From the NCBI GenBank assembly GCA_024233675.1, contig JACKPH010000006.1, positions 20,126 through 84,125 on the forward strand: a DNA stretch of 64,000 nt. The letters run 5' to 3'. Position 1 is the first letter of the stretch. Every line of letters begins with the position of its first letter. Shown piece by piece: positions 1 through 9,016 of this stretch. The DNA is from Thermotogae bacterium. Its GTDB lineage: Bacteria > Thermotogota > Thermotogae > Petrotogales > Petrotogaceae. The notes beneath the pieces are model-generated. The model saw only the letters and a list, made by a program, of their open reading frames with translations. It did not search any database and was not told where the DNA came from. The position numbers and the translations under genes were made by a program.

Positions 1-34
1 AATATTATATAATTTAATAAACGGGGGTGGTAAA

Positions 35-373
35 ATGAAAAAAATTATTTTTTTTGCTTTCAGGGGAGAACCGATGTGTTTCGGTCATGTTATGCTAAAT
101 GCACTTGATATGTATGAAAAAGGGTATGACGTTAAAATAGTTCTTGAAGGTGAAGCGGTAAAGATACCTAAATTATTCGAAAAAAAAGATAATAAACTTT
201 ATTTAAAAATTCTCGAAAAAAAGATTTTTGAAGGTGTATGTAAAGCATGTTCACAGCAGATGGGAGTTCTTGATTTTAATGAAAAGTCCGGAATACCTCT
301 TTTAGGAGATATGAACGGTCATCCTTCAATGGAAAAATATATTAATGAGGGGTATGAAATTATAATACTATGA
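35..373 (+). CDS. DsrE/DsrF-like sulfur-relay family protein
   Basis: A 112-residue cytoplasmic protein with the DsrE-like fold pattern: an N-terminal strand followed by GEPMCFGHVMLNALDMYEKG, a VKIVLEGEA strand, and a GVCKACSQQMG segment holding two cysteines (about residues 70 and 73) where this family usually carries its reactive cysteine. DsrE-like proteins are small persulfide- or thiol-handling proteins; the substrate here is unknown. The start follows a GGGGGTGG ribosome site with good spacing. Its stop overlaps the next gene's start (ATGA at 370-373), so the two are translationally coupled. I am confident of the family and not of the role. Confidence 0.75.
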   Translation: MKKIIFFAFRGEPMCFGHVMLNALDMYEKGYDVKIVLEGEAVKIPKLFEKKDNKLYLKILEKKIFEGVCKACSQQMGVLDFNEKSGIPLLGDMNGHPSMEKYINEGYEIIIL

Positions 374-1275
374 AAATTATTATACCTGATTTACTTAAAA
401 AAAATGTTATAAATTCTTTTCCTGACGGGAATATATGGATAGAAAATCTTGGAAATCTTTTTGAATACTGCCTGAAAAAATATTCTGCCGAAAGTTACAC
501 TTTTTATCCGGGACTTAGTTTTAATTTTGTCTCGAAAATATATATTAAAGGAATACCTTATGTTCTTAAACTTTCACCTTCATCTGAAGAATTAAAAAAT
601 GAAACCGAAGCTATAAAATTTATGTCTGATGAAACAGCAAAAATATATGATTACGAATATTCAAAAGGAATACTGCTTGAAGAATGTTTTGAACCGGGTG
701 AAAAACTTGATATTCTTAATAACAATGCAAAAGAAACAGAAATTGCATTTAAAATTCTTAAGAAAATAAATTTAAAATGTGATTCTGAAAATTTTAAAGA
801 TATAATATATTTTAAAAAATATATTTATCTTGCAGAAAAAGAATTCAGCAATGACAGATATTTCAGAAAAGAATACTTTGAGATAGCAAAAAAATGTTTT
901 TGTACATATGAAAAAAATACTCAGAAATATTTTTTACACGGTGATTTTCATCATTATAATATTGTTTATGACAAAATAAAAGGATGGAAAGTAATAGATC
1001 CGAAAGGATATGTCGGTGAAAAAGAGTTTGATGTTGCCGCATATTTAAGAAATAATACAGTAGATACTGAGAAGAACACAGAAGAAAGAATTAAAATTTT
1101 TTCCTTAAATAATTTTTATAATGCTGAAAAAATAATAAACTGGGGAATAACACAGAATATTATATCAGCATACTGGAGTTATGAAGATTCCGGACAGATT
1201 GATTATAAGACATTTTCTGTTATAGATATTTTATACGGTATTTTAAAAAGGAGAAATAAAAATGAACGGTTTTAA
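370..1275 (+). CDS. APH(6)/hydroxyurea-type aminoglycoside phosphotransferase family kinase
   Basis: A 301-residue protein of the protein-kinase-like fold. The catalytic loop is HGDFHHYN (about residues 192-199) and the metal-binding segment is VIDPKGYVGE (about 210-219), followed by FDVAAYLRN. The IDPKG-VG-(F/Y)-D/EVA-LRN arrangement is the signature I associate with streptomycin 6-kinase / APH(6) proteins rather than APH(3') or choline kinases. It probably transfers phosphate from ATP to a small hydroxylated compound; whether that is an antibiotic cannot be read from sequence. It overlaps the upstream DsrE-like gene by 4 bases and the downstream beta-lactamase-like gene by 14 bases, forming a three-gene operon. 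Confidence 0.75.
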   Translation: MKIIIPDLLKKNVINSFPDGNIWIENLGNLFEYCLKKYSAESYTFYPGLSFNFVSKIYIKGIPYVLKLSPSSEELKNETEAIKFMSDETAKIYDYEYSKGILLEECFEPGEKLDILNNNAKETEIAFKILKKINLKCDSENFKDIIYFKKYIYLAEKEFSNDRYFRKEYFEIAKKCFCTYEKNTQKYFLHGDFHHYNIVYDKIKGWKVIDPKGYVGEKEFDVAAYLRNNTVDTEKNTEERIKIFSLNNFYNAEKIINWGITQNIISAYWSYEDSGQIDYKTFSVIDILYGILKRRNKNERF

Positions 1276-2752
1276 AAATAAAATGAGAGAACTTTACGAA
1301 CATGGAAAATTTTCCGGAAATATTTCTATATCAGAAGAAAGTAAAGAAATATCGAACTATTCATACGGATATGCGAATATTCCTTTTATGGTTCCGGTAA
1401 ATAATGAAACTATTTTTGAAACAGCTTCGGTAACAAAAACTTTTACTGCCGTAGGTATAATGAAATTATACGAAGAAGGTAAAATTAATATTGAAACCCC
1501 TGTAAATGTTATAATTCCTGAGTTTAAAAGTTTTGCGGAAGATGAAATAACAATTGAAAATCTTCTTAATCATACATCAGGAATAGGTGATTATTTTGAT
1601 GAGGAAACAGATACTGATTTTTCACAACTGTGGAAAAATATTCCGAATTATTCCTTTAAAAATCTTTCGGATTTTATAACTCTTTTTGAAAATAAACCTA
1701 AAAAATTCATCTGCGGAGAAAAATTTTCATACAATAATGCAGGATATATAATATTAGGACTTATTATAGAAAAAATAACAGGAAAAAATTATTTTGAATA
1801 CATAGAAACAGAAATTTGTAAGGAATTACCGAATACACGTTTTATAGCCTGTGATGATACATATCCTAATGTTGCGGAAGGATATGATCCGGTTTACGGT
1901 AAAAACGGAGAAATTAAAAAATTAAAAAAAGTAATATATGATTTTCCTGCTTACGGATCAGCAGACGGCGGAATTTATTCAACTTGCGGAGAACTGATTG
2001 ATTTCTTTAAAAAGCTTTTTAACGGGAAAATACTTAAAGAAGAAACTGTAAAAATGATGACAGAAAAAAATATCAGAGTATGTGAAACGGAAAAATATAT
2101 TTACGAATACGGTTTCGGATTGTGGAAAGCTTATGATAAAAAAGGTGAGCTTAAAATTATTTTTTCTGAAGGTGAAGATCCGGGCTTTTCAGCAAGAATA
2201 GGATATTTTCCGGGAAATACAAAATATGTAGCGGTTCTTTCAAACGTAACAGACGGTTCGGGTGAATTATTCAGATATATTTCCGAAAATACCGAATATA
2301 TTCCGGAAGAAAAAACTGGATTTTCACTTATGATGGTTAATTCTGATAATTATACAGATATTTTAAGAATAAAAATGGATAGTGAACAGAAGGAATTTGT
2401 TGCTCCTAATTCTGTATCAATTGCAGAGTCAAAAGTTTTTCCGGCATTTGAAAATACTGCAATATGTATTGATGGTAAACCTATAGGATATATGATGTGT
2501 AAGACGGAAAAAGAAAAAAGAACCGGAGAAATAATAAGATTCATGATAAAAAAAGAATTTCAGGGAAAAGGGTACGGTAAAAGAGCACTCGGAGAAACAC
2601 TTAAAAAAATGCAAAATCATGGAATAGAAAAAGTATTTTTATCCTATGTTCCCGGAAACATTAATGCTGAAACACTTTACAGAAAATCCGGATTTGTAAA
2701 AACCGGGAATATAGTTGACGATGAAATTGAAATGGTTAAAGTTTTTGAATAA
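1262..2752 (+). CDS. Serine beta-lactamase-like hydrolase fused to a GNAT acetyltransferase
   Basis: A 496-residue two-domain protein. Residues 1 to about 350 form a class C beta-lactamase/DD-peptidase fold with the SxxK nucleophile motif in ASVTKTF (about residues 59-65) and the YxN motif in FSYNNAGY. Residues about 370-496 form a GNAT acyltransferase with the acetyl-CoA loop QGKGYGKRAL and the terminal YRKSGFVKTG strand. No signal peptide is seen, so it is probably cytoplasmic, which argues against a classical periplasmic beta-lactamase and for an esterase or amidase. The start is supported by AAAGGAGAAATAAA just upstream and lies inside the end of the preceding kinase gene. The pairing of hydrolase and acetyltransferase suggests deacylation and reacylation of one class of substrate, which is inference. 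Confidence 0.8.
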   Translation: MNGFKNKMRELYEHGKFSGNISISEESKEISNYSYGYANIPFMVPVNNETIFETASVTKTFTAVGIMKLYEEGKINIETPVNVIIPEFKSFAEDEITIENLLNHTSGIGDYFDEETDTDFSQLWKNIPNYSFKNLSDFITLFENKPKKFICGEKFSYNNAGYIILGLIIEKITGKNYFEYIETEICKELPNTRFIACDDTYPNVAEGYDPVYGKNGEIKKLKKVIYDFPAYGSADGGIYSTCGELIDFFKKLFNGKILKEETVKMMTEKNIRVCETEKYIYEYGFGLWKAYDKKGELKIIFSEGEDPGFSARIGYFPGNTKYVAVLSNVTDGSGELFRYISENTEYIPEEKTGFSLMMVNSDNYTDILRIKMDSEQKEFVAPNSVSIAESKVFPAFENTAICIDGKPIGYMMCKTEKEKRTGEIIRFMIKKEFQGKGYGKRALGETLKKMQNHGIEKVFLSYVPGNINAETLYRKSGFVKTGNIVDDEIEMVKVFE

Positions 2753-2754
2753 AT

Positions 2755-2784
2755 AAAAAATAAGGTCATACGACCTTATTTTTT
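2755..2784. terminator. Bidirectional intrinsic terminator
   Basis: A 13-bp perfect stem (AAAAAATAAGGTC paired with its complement, loop ATAC) flanked by A and T runs sits between two convergent genes. It contains the stop codon of the minus-strand kinase gene. Confidence 0.85.
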
Positions 2785-3524
2785 ATTGAAATTATTTTTT
2801 CATATGAATTTTTTTCATTAAAGAAACTTTCTGAAAATTCTACGGCATTTTTAAGAGAACTGAGTTTATCTCCCGTTTTTAAAAAGTGGTTTATAAGAGA
2901 ACTGTCAAAAATATCTCCCAGACCTATTGTAGAATTGTAATTTATACCGTTTCCGGAAATTTTTATATTATCCCAGTAAGCTCCTTTAGAACCTGATTTT
3001 ACAATGTTGCATTTAAAAATAAGATTTTCATTTTCATTTCCTATAAAAAATATATTTTTAAAATATTTTATAATGTTTTCGTGTTTTTTGACATAAAGTG
3101 CCCTCGGTCCTATATCAAAAAAAACTAATCCGTAATTATTTCCGGCAATTTTTTCAAAATTTTCTTTATTAATTTCCGAGGTTATAACAGCAATATCAGA
3201 ATTTTTTTCACAAAATATATTATCCTCATTAGAGTTTCTTTCAATAGCAAAAGGTTTGTCATTATGCGAAACATAAATTCCGTTTTTATTTTGTTTTTTT
3301 ATAAAATCTGTGTTTAAAGAATATTTTTTCATTTCATTTAATATAATTTCACCGTAATAATCGTTTCCTATATTACCGTGAAGTGAAACATCGTTCCCGA
3401 GAAAAGAAAGAGCGAGTGCTATATTAAATCCCGAACCACCGGGATTACTTTTTATATCTGAACTGTGCATTTCGCCGTATATGTTTATATCAAAAAATAT
3501 TCCCCCGAAAACATCTACTTTCAT
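2766..3524 (-). CDS. PfkB/ribokinase-family sugar kinase (short)
   Basis: A 252-residue kinase of the ribokinase fold. The N-terminus reads VDVFGGIFFD, followed by the substrate/hinge segment NPGGSGFNIALALSFLG (about residues 27-43). The C-terminal signature is GLGDIFDSSLINHFL, where the catalytic aspartate of the family GAGD motif is kept as GLGD. It is about 50 residues shorter than typical ribokinases and the anion-hole motif is diverged, so the sugar or nucleoside substrate cannot be named. The start lies one base past the stop of the upstream DUF362 gene, so the pair is probably co-transcribed. Confidence 0.75.
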   Translation of the reverse strand: MKVDVFGGIFFDINIYGEMHSSDIKSNPGGSGFNIALALSFLGNDVSLHGNIGNDYYGEIILNEMKKYSLNTDFIKKQNKNGIYVSHNDKPFAIERNSNEDNIFCEKNSDIAVITSEINKENFEKIAGNNYGLVFFDIGPRALYVKKHENIIKYFKNIFFIGNENENLIFKCNIVKSGSKGAYWDNIKISGNGINYNSTIGLGDIFDSSLINHFLKTGDKLSSLKNAVEFSESFFNEKNSYEKIISIKNKVV

Positions 3525-3525
3525 T

Positions 3526-4635
3526 TTATAACTCTATTAATTCATACTTTCTTGAACCGAGACCGATTTCTTCTCCGTAAGAAAGCTGAACTTCACCGAG
3601 AGAATTTTCGTTCAGACCTTTAAATTTATCTTCACCTTCTTTATGATGTGAATGAAGAAGTGAATTTTCATAACCTTTCTGATTGTTAACCAGATCAAAA
3701 CATGCATTATCAAGAGCAACGGGATCAAGTGATGCAAGTATTCCTATATCAGGAACTATAGGAGCATCTGAATAATCCAGACAGTCACAGTGTGGTGTAA
3801 CGTTTATAACAAAATTAATATATCCGACTCTGCCGTCAAAACCTTTTACTGCACCGTAGGCATATTCTGTAAGCCTTTCTATAAAAGGTTTCATCTCTGT
3901 TCTCCAGTCCACACCTATTGTATCCTGAGGGCATCTTGTAACACATTCTCCGCATCCTATACATATATCATGATTTATAGCAGCTTTCTTTTCGGAATCA
4001 AATTTAATTGCTCCTACAGGACAGTGTTTCATACATTCCCCGCAACCTATACATCCGTTTTTTTCAACTTTCGGTCTCATAGAATGCTGCTGCATTTTAC
4101 CGACAGCAGGAGCACATCCCATGGCAAGATTTTTTATTGCTCCGCCGAATCCTGCCATCTCATGGCCTTTGAAATGTGACATAACTATCATACTTTTGGA
4201 TTCGGTGATATCTCCGGCAATTTTAACCGATTTAAAATGTTTTTTATTTATCTCGACATCGGTAAAATATCTACCTTTTAAACCGTCTGAAATTATTATA
4301 GGTGCATTAACAACAGCATAAGCAAAACCATTTTCTATTGCTGTGTTTATGTGATCAACTGCATTTTTTCTGTATCCTTTATAAAGTGTATTTGTATCCG
4401 TAAGAAAAGGATTTCCGCCGAATTCTCTTATTTTATCGACAACAGGTCTTACGTATACAGGATTAATATAACCGTCATTGCCTTTTTCACCGAAATGAAT
4501 TTTTATAGGAGTAAGACCGTTTTTAGAAATTATACTTCCGAATCCTGCTGTATCAAAAAGTTTTTTTATTTTGTTTCTTTTATTATCAGATTCGCCGTGG
4601 GCCCTCAGGTTTACAAAAAATACTTTTGAACTCAT
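3526..4635 (-). CDS. DUF362 protein with two [4Fe-4S] ferredoxin clusters
   Basis: A 369-residue protein. The N-terminal and C-terminal parts match the DUF362 family: segments such as IVMSHFKGHEMAGFGGAIKN and the terminal block with DIGILASLDPVALD. Inserted in the middle are two ferredoxin motifs, CIGCGECMKHCPVGAI and CIGCGECVTRCPQDTI, which should bind two [4Fe-4S] clusters. The family is widespread in anaerobes and its reaction is not established; an electron-transfer or cluster-dependent role is likely. The start is preceded by GGGGAGGT at good spacing. It heads a two-gene operon with the short PfkB-type kinase downstream. Confidence 0.85.
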   Translation of the reverse strand: MSSKVFFVNLRAHGESDNKRNKIKKLFDTAGFGSIISKNGLTPIKIHFGEKGNDGYINPVYVRPVVDKIREFGGNPFLTDTNTLYKGYRKNAVDHINTAIENGFAYAVVNAPIIISDGLKGRYFTDVEINKKHFKSVKIAGDITESKSMIVMSHFKGHEMAGFGGAIKNLAMGCAPAVGKMQQHSMRPKVEKNGCIGCGECMKHCPVGAIKFDSEKKAAINHDICIGCGECVTRCPQDTIGVDWRTEMKPFIERLTEYAYGAVKGFDGRVGYINFVINVTPHCDCLDYSDAPIVPDIGILASLDPVALDNACFDLVNNQKGYENSLLHSHHKEGEDKFKGLNENSLGEVQLSYGEEIGLGSRKYELIEL

Positions 4636-4665
4636 AATAATACCTCCCCGTTTTAAATATAATTT

Positions 4666-4712
4666 ATTATATCATAACAAATGTTTGCTAAACAAACCAA
4701 AAGATGTATAAT
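4666..4712. promoter_or_regulatory. Divergent promoters for DUF362 and pepF
   Basis: On the plus strand TTGCTA (4685-4690), a 16-base spacer and TATAAT (4707-4712) lie upstream of the peptidase gene. On the minus strand TTGTTT (complement of 4690-4695), an 18-base spacer and TATAAT (complement of 4666-4671) lie upstream of the DUF362 gene. The two -35 boxes overlap. These assignments are consensus matching only. Confidence 0.5.
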
Positions 4713-4748
4713 ATTATTGTGCAAATATTATAAAAAGGGGGAATAAGA

Positions 4749-6455
4749 TTGTTTACAGATAAAAAGTTTGAAAAAATTCAGAGAAAATTTTATCCGGAAA
4801 ATCTTGACGTTACAAAATGGGAAAATGTTGAATCAGAATATAAAAAACTTTTGGAAGAAGAAATAAATTCAAAAGAAGATTTACTTAAATTTCTTGAAAA
4901 ATACAGTGAATTTGATTCGGCAATTTCTCAGGTTTTTAATGATAAATACATAAAAATGACATGTTATGCTGATAAACCGGAAAATCAGGATGATTTTAAC
5001 AGATTTTTTTCCGAAATACAGGCTCCTGCTTCAAAATATGATTTTATGATAAATAAAAAATTTTATGACAGCCCTTATAAAAAAGATCTCGGACCTGAAT
5101 ATGATCATATGAAAAAAATTATTTCAAGAAGAATAGAGGGATTTTGTGAAAAAAATATACCTCTTGATACTGAAGAAAATAAAATTTCTTCTAAATACGG
5201 TGAAATAATATCAAAAATGAGTGCTGAATTTCTCGGTGAGGAAAGAACATTAACCCAGATATCAGTTTATCTGAAAGATAATGACAGAAGTGTAAGACAG
5301 CAGGCATGGGAAAAAATAAACGAAATGGTATCAGAGAAAAGAAATGAACTCGAAGAACTTTTTGATGAATTAAGAAAAATAAGAATTAAAAAAGCCGAAA
5401 ATCTCGGATTTGAAAATTACAGGGATTATATGCATTTTGAAAAAGCCAGATTTGATTATACACCTGAGGATATTTTTGAATTTCATTCTTCAGTTGAAAA
5501 AGCTGTTTTACCTGTATTAAGGGAACTTTACGAAGATAAAAAGAATAAACTCGGAATTGATGTTTTCAGACCATGGGACAGTTCTGCCGATGAAGACGGA
5601 ATAACTTTAAAACCTTATAAAACAAATGAAGAATTTGTGGATAAAGCAATAAAAATACTTTATAAAGTTAAACCGGAATTCGGAATTAATCTTGAAATGA
5701 TGAAAAATACAAAATTTCTTGATCTTGAAAACAGAAAAGGAAAAGCTCCCGGCGGATATTGTACAAAACTTCCGGAATTCGGAGGAACGTTTATTTTTAT
5801 GAATGCTGTCGGAATTCATCAGAATGTTATTACACTTCTTCATGAATCAGGGCATGCAATGCACGGATTTTCATTCAGAAATATACCTTATAATGTTTAT
5901 AAAGACTGTCCTTCGGAAATTGCCGAACTTGGTTCTATGTCTATGGAATTAATAACTCTTGATTATCTCGGGGAATATTATAAAGATGAAAAAGAAATAA
6001 AAAAAGCAAAAAAAGAAGGACTTATGAATACTCTTACAATACTTCCGTGGGTAATGACAGTAGATGCTTTTCAGCAGTGGATTTATACAACAGATCATAA
6101 TGACAGTCAGAGAGATGAGTATTTCGCATCTTTAATGGACAGATTTAATTACGGAGAGGATTATTCGGGATATGAAAAAGAAAAATCCTACAGATGGCTC
6201 AGACAGCTCCATATTTTTGAAGTTCCTTTTTATTATATAGAATATGCAATTTCACAACTCGGGGCTATTGCTGTTTATAAAAATTATAAAGAAAACGGTC
6301 AGAAAGCTGTAGAACAGTATCATGAAGCACTTAAACTCGGTTATTCGAAACCTATACCTGAAATATACAAAACAGCAGGAATAAAATTTGATTTTTCTTA
6401 TGAATACATAAAAGAATTAGTTGATTTTATAAAGAAAGAAATAGAAAGTCTTTAA
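4749..6455 (+). CDS. pepF: M3-family oligoendopeptidase F
   Basis: A 568-residue metallopeptidase of the thimet/PepF family. The zinc site HESGH (in LLHESGHAMHGF, about residues 363-374) is intact, with the downstream glutamate in the SEIAELGSMSMELI segment. Upstream, APGGYCTKLP is a typical family motif. No signal peptide is seen, so it acts in the cytoplasm on oligopeptides, probably supplying amino acids for fermentation. The start is a TTG preceded by AAAAGGGGGAAT; no ATG is better placed. It is transcribed alone from a divergent promoter region and ends at a strong hairpin. Confidence 0.9.
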   Translation: MFTDKKFEKIQRKFYPENLDVTKWENVESEYKKLLEEEINSKEDLLKFLEKYSEFDSAISQVFNDKYIKMTCYADKPENQDDFNRFFSEIQAPASKYDFMINKKFYDSPYKKDLGPEYDHMKKIISRRIEGFCEKNIPLDTEENKISSKYGEIISKMSAEFLGEERTLTQISVYLKDNDRSVRQQAWEKINEMVSEKRNELEELFDELRKIRIKKAENLGFENYRDYMHFEKARFDYTPEDIFEFHSSVEKAVLPVLRELYEDKKNKLGIDVFRPWDSSADEDGITLKPYKTNEEFVDKAIKILYKVKPEFGINLEMMKNTKFLDLENRKGKAPGGYCTKLPEFGGTFIFMNAVGIHQNVITLLHESGHAMHGFSFRNIPYNVYKDCPSEIAELGSMSMELITLDYLGEYYKDEKEIKKAKKEGLMNTLTILPWVMTVDAFQQWIYTTDHNDSQRDEYFASLMDRFNYGEDYSGYEKEKSYRWLRQLHIFEVPFYYIEYAISQLGAIAVYKNYKENGQKAVEQYHEALKLGYSKPIPEIYKTAGIKFDFSYEYIKELVDFIKKEIESL

Positions 6456-6456
6456 A

Positions 6457-6480
6457 AAAAACCGGATATAATCCGGTTTT
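6457..6480. terminator. Bidirectional intrinsic terminator
   Basis: AAAACCGGAT and ATCCGGTTTT form a perfect 10-bp stem with an ATA(A)-type loop between the convergent pepF and phosphatase genes, flanked by A and T runs on both sides. Confidence 0.85.
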
Positions 6481-6487
6481 TTTGTAT

Positions 6488-7858
6488 TTATTGCTCTTTA
6501 AGAATCTTTTTTATTTTTTCTGTATTTTTTACATGTACTCCACAGTGATTTATAAGATAATTATCTATACCGCCGAATTCTGTGTTAATAAGATCTATGA
6601 CTTTTTCCATCGTATCAGGTTTAAGATAGCTGTAAGATTTATAATATTCCTGTACAACTGTTTTTTCAGGTACACCGAGAAGAAGTAAAAGAAGAGATAT
6701 TACTGTTCCTGCACGGTCTTTTCCTCCTTCGCAGTGAATAAGAAAATTTCCGCGGTCAGAATATGAAAATACTTCATTAAATATATTTCCTATTGTTTCC
6801 GTATTGTCTTTTATAATATAATAGTAAAAATTAAGTGCTTCATCTTCTTTAACGTAAACCGCATTTACAATAGGTTCTATAGGGAAATCCCTTACATATT
6901 TCTCTTTTATATAATCAGAATAATTATTTTTTCTGATTTTTCTGTAATGTTCCTTTTCCATTTCACCTCTTAAATCTATTATAAAAGTTATTCCGTATTT
7001 ATTTAATATTTTTTCTATTATTTCATCGCTGTATCTTGAAAGTGATGCAGAACGGAAAATTTTCCCTGATTTCATTTTTATATCACTGTATATAAGTGTT
7101 ATTTCCGATGCATCTCTGAAATTATATACTTCAGGGTATTTTTCAGTTACGGCAATAAGATCTTTTTCAATTTTTTCTTTATCATCTGTAAGTCCGTCTA
7201 TTGAAGAAATAAAATAATTTTTTAATTTTTCTCTGCTGTTCATAAGTGAAAAATGATCTATTCCGCAATATAAGGAATTTAAACCGTAAAAGAGATTTTC
7301 TTTTCCGAGCCTTCCGAGAAACCATAAATCGTATAATTCTTCCCCGTCTTTGTAATTGTTTATAAGATTAACGTTTTCTATAGCTTTTATATAATATTTA
7401 TGAGCAGTAAGTATTTTTGAATTGTTTAGGAAGAGACAGAAAAGACGGAAATTTATTATAAAATCATCTATATATTTTTTTATATCATAAGTATTTTTTT
7501 CTATTAAACGTGAAAAATTTTCAGTATCTTTTATAATACATTCTTCTGAAAAATATCCTGTTTTTGTTATTTCTCCGGCATAATTATTTATATTTTCAAT
7601 ACAGTCTATTGTTATAAAAATATCTGTATTATCAGATGAAAAAAGTATTTTATTCTCATTTTCGTAAATATTTTCATTTAAAAATTTTTTCATACTGTTT
7701 TTTATTTTATCTTTATAAGTGCTTTCCGTAAAAATAAAATAAAATGAATTACCGAAGAAATCTGAATTATAACCGATGTTCTTTCCTGTGTTTACTGCAA
7801 AAAGTATTTTATCTGTTTTTTCAATAAAAGAATTTATATTTATATTTATTTTTATCAC
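6488..7858 (-). CDS. Tyrosine-phosphatase-like protein with an unusual N-terminal domain
   Basis: A 456-residue protein. The C-terminal half (about 240-456) is a Y_phosphatase3-type protein tyrosine/serine phosphatase: FRDASEI, then a FIIDLRGEMEKEH segment and the P-loop HCEGGKDRAG with the catalytic cysteine and arginine (Cx5R). The N-terminal 230 residues are not a standard partner. Their order (FFGNSFYFIF strand, TDIFITIDCIE strand, long helical tail) faintly recalls degenerate nucleotidyltransferases without the GS/DxD motif; this is low-confidence inference. The GTG start overlaps the upstream gene's stop (GTGA) and the ribosome site GGGAG abuts it, so the true start may lie slightly downstream. 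Confidence 0.75.
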   Translation of the reverse strand: MIKINININSFIEKTDKILFAVNTGKNIGYNSDFFGNSFYFIFTESTYKDKIKNSMKKFLNENIYENENKILFSSDNTDIFITIDCIENINNYAGEITKTGYFSEECIIKDTENFSRLIEKNTYDIKKYIDDFIINFRLFCLFLNNSKILTAHKYYIKAIENVNLINNYKDGEELYDLWFLGRLGKENLFYGLNSLYCGIDHFSLMNSREKLKNYFISSIDGLTDDKEKIEKDLIAVTEKYPEVYNFRDASEITLIYSDIKMKSGKIFRSASLSRYSDEIIEKILNKYGITFIIDLRGEMEKEHYRKIRKNNYSDYIKEKYVRDFPIEPIVNAVYVKEDEALNFYYYIIKDNTETIGNIFNEVFSYSDRGNFLIHCEGGKDRAGTVISLLLLLLGVPEKTVVQEYYKSYSYLKPDTMEKVIDLINTEFGGIDNYLINHCGVHVKNTEKIKKILKEQ

Positions 7859-8859
7859 TCCCTGTTTATTTTTGTGTAAATAACTCTCTGATCTATGTTT
7901 CGGTGGAATCTGTACATAAAAGGTATAAATCCTTTTGACGGCCAGTGTACCGAAGAGAGAAGATTTGTTATTCTCCAGTTTGTTGTAAGAAATCTGTAAT
8001 TCTGTTTTTTAAGGCTTTCAATCATATTATAAAAAAGTAATGAAGAAATTCCTTTTTTTCTTTCACTTTCTATTGTTGAAGCAACGGCAAGATATACGGA
8101 ATTTTCAGGTATGAAAAAATTATTAACATCATTGATTTCTTTCCAAAATCCTGTAATTCCTACGGGTTTATTATTTTTATATGCAATAAGAACTTCTGTA
8201 TCTTTTTTTGAAATCAGTTCTGAGTAACCTTCACGAAGTTCCTGATAAATTTCAGGAAAATCATATATCCATACAGGTCTGCCGGTCTGATATTTCATTG
8301 TATTACCGGAAAGAAATTCTACATCTTCGGTCTCACTTAATGTTGCGGATCTGATTTCTGTTTTGCCGTCAGTATTTTTTAATGTGTTTTCATATTCCGA
8401 AAGATCGATATATCCATGAACCTGCTGATAAGAAAAAGAAAGTCTTAAAAAAATATCCCTGTATATTTCTGAGTTTTCCGGTATCATTACATAATGATTA
8501 AAAACTGCCCATGAAATCCAGTGATCACCTAAAAGGGAATAAAGATATCTCATGATTTCAGGATTTTCACCTTCTTTTAAAGCATAACCGCCGTAATGAA
8601 TCCAGCCTATACGTTCACCATCTTCATCTTTTATGAAGGAACCGAGTATATAAGCCAGCATATTTCTGTTTTCGTCAAAAACACAGTAACCGGCTGAATA
8701 TTTGTCGTTAAAAATTTTTTCTATGCTCTTTTCCGGTATTTCCCGGTTAAAAGTATTAAAACCGAAAAAATTATTTTTTTCACGGTCTTTAAGATATTTC
8801 TGCAAAAGAAGCTCTGAAGCATTTTTTATATGACATCCGGAAAATTTTTCAGTAATCAT
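7855..8859 (-). CDS. GNAT-family acetyltransferase, probably tandem
   Basis: A 334-residue protein. The C-terminal half is a GNAT domain: VLIAYKNNKPVGITGFWKE, the strand VYLAVASTIESERKKGISS with an acetyl-CoA loop SERKKGISSLL, and the terminal NLLSSVHWPSKGF strand. The N-terminal half (about 1-150) also has GNAT-like strands (YCVFDENRNMLAYILGSF, RIGWIHYGGYAL) but no clear acetyl-CoA loop, so it looks like a degenerate first domain. The start follows AGGAGGAAATCAT. It overlaps the phosphatase-like gene by 4 bases, so both are probably one transcript. The substrate is unknown. Confidence 0.75.
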   Translation of the reverse strand: MITEKFSGCHIKNASELLLQKYLKDREKNNFFGFNTFNREIPEKSIEKIFNDKYSAGYCVFDENRNMLAYILGSFIKDEDGERIGWIHYGGYALKEGENPEIMRYLYSLLGDHWISWAVFNHYVMIPENSEIYRDIFLRLSFSYQQVHGYIDLSEYENTLKNTDGKTEIRSATLSETEDVEFLSGNTMKYQTGRPVWIYDFPEIYQELREGYSELISKKDTEVLIAYKNNKPVGITGFWKEINDVNNFFIPENSVYLAVASTIESERKKGISSLLFYNMIESLKKQNYRFLTTNWRITNLLSSVHWPSKGFIPFMYRFHRNIDQRVIYTKINRE

Positions 8860-8951
8860 ATGATTTCCTCCTATTTGCGTTATAAATGTTAATTTATACT
8901 TATATTATATAATAAACAAATAAATTTTTATAAATTATCTTTTTTTGAAAC

Positions 8952-8980
8952 TTGATAAAAAATTTTTTTTATAATAAAAT
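8952..8980 (+). promoter_or_regulatory. Promoter of the alpha/beta hydrolase gene
   Basis: TTGATA (8952-8957), a 17-base spacer and TAAAAT (8975-8980) lie just upstream of the hydrolase gene. A sequence very similar to one downstream of the bcd promoter follows at 8982-9000. Confidence 0.5.
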
Positions 8981-9016
8981 AAAATGAGAGGTCATTCATA
9001 AAGGGGAGGGGAAAAA

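Noticed and set aside
1262..2752. True secreted beta-lactamase conferring resistance
   Set aside because: No signal peptide and fusion to a cytoplasmic-type GNAT domain; the fold alone does not show antibiotic hydrolysis.
3790..4629. Three plus-strand frames opposite the DUF362 gene
   Set aside because: They mirror the ferredoxin-containing gene, which has motifs, ribosome site and operon context.
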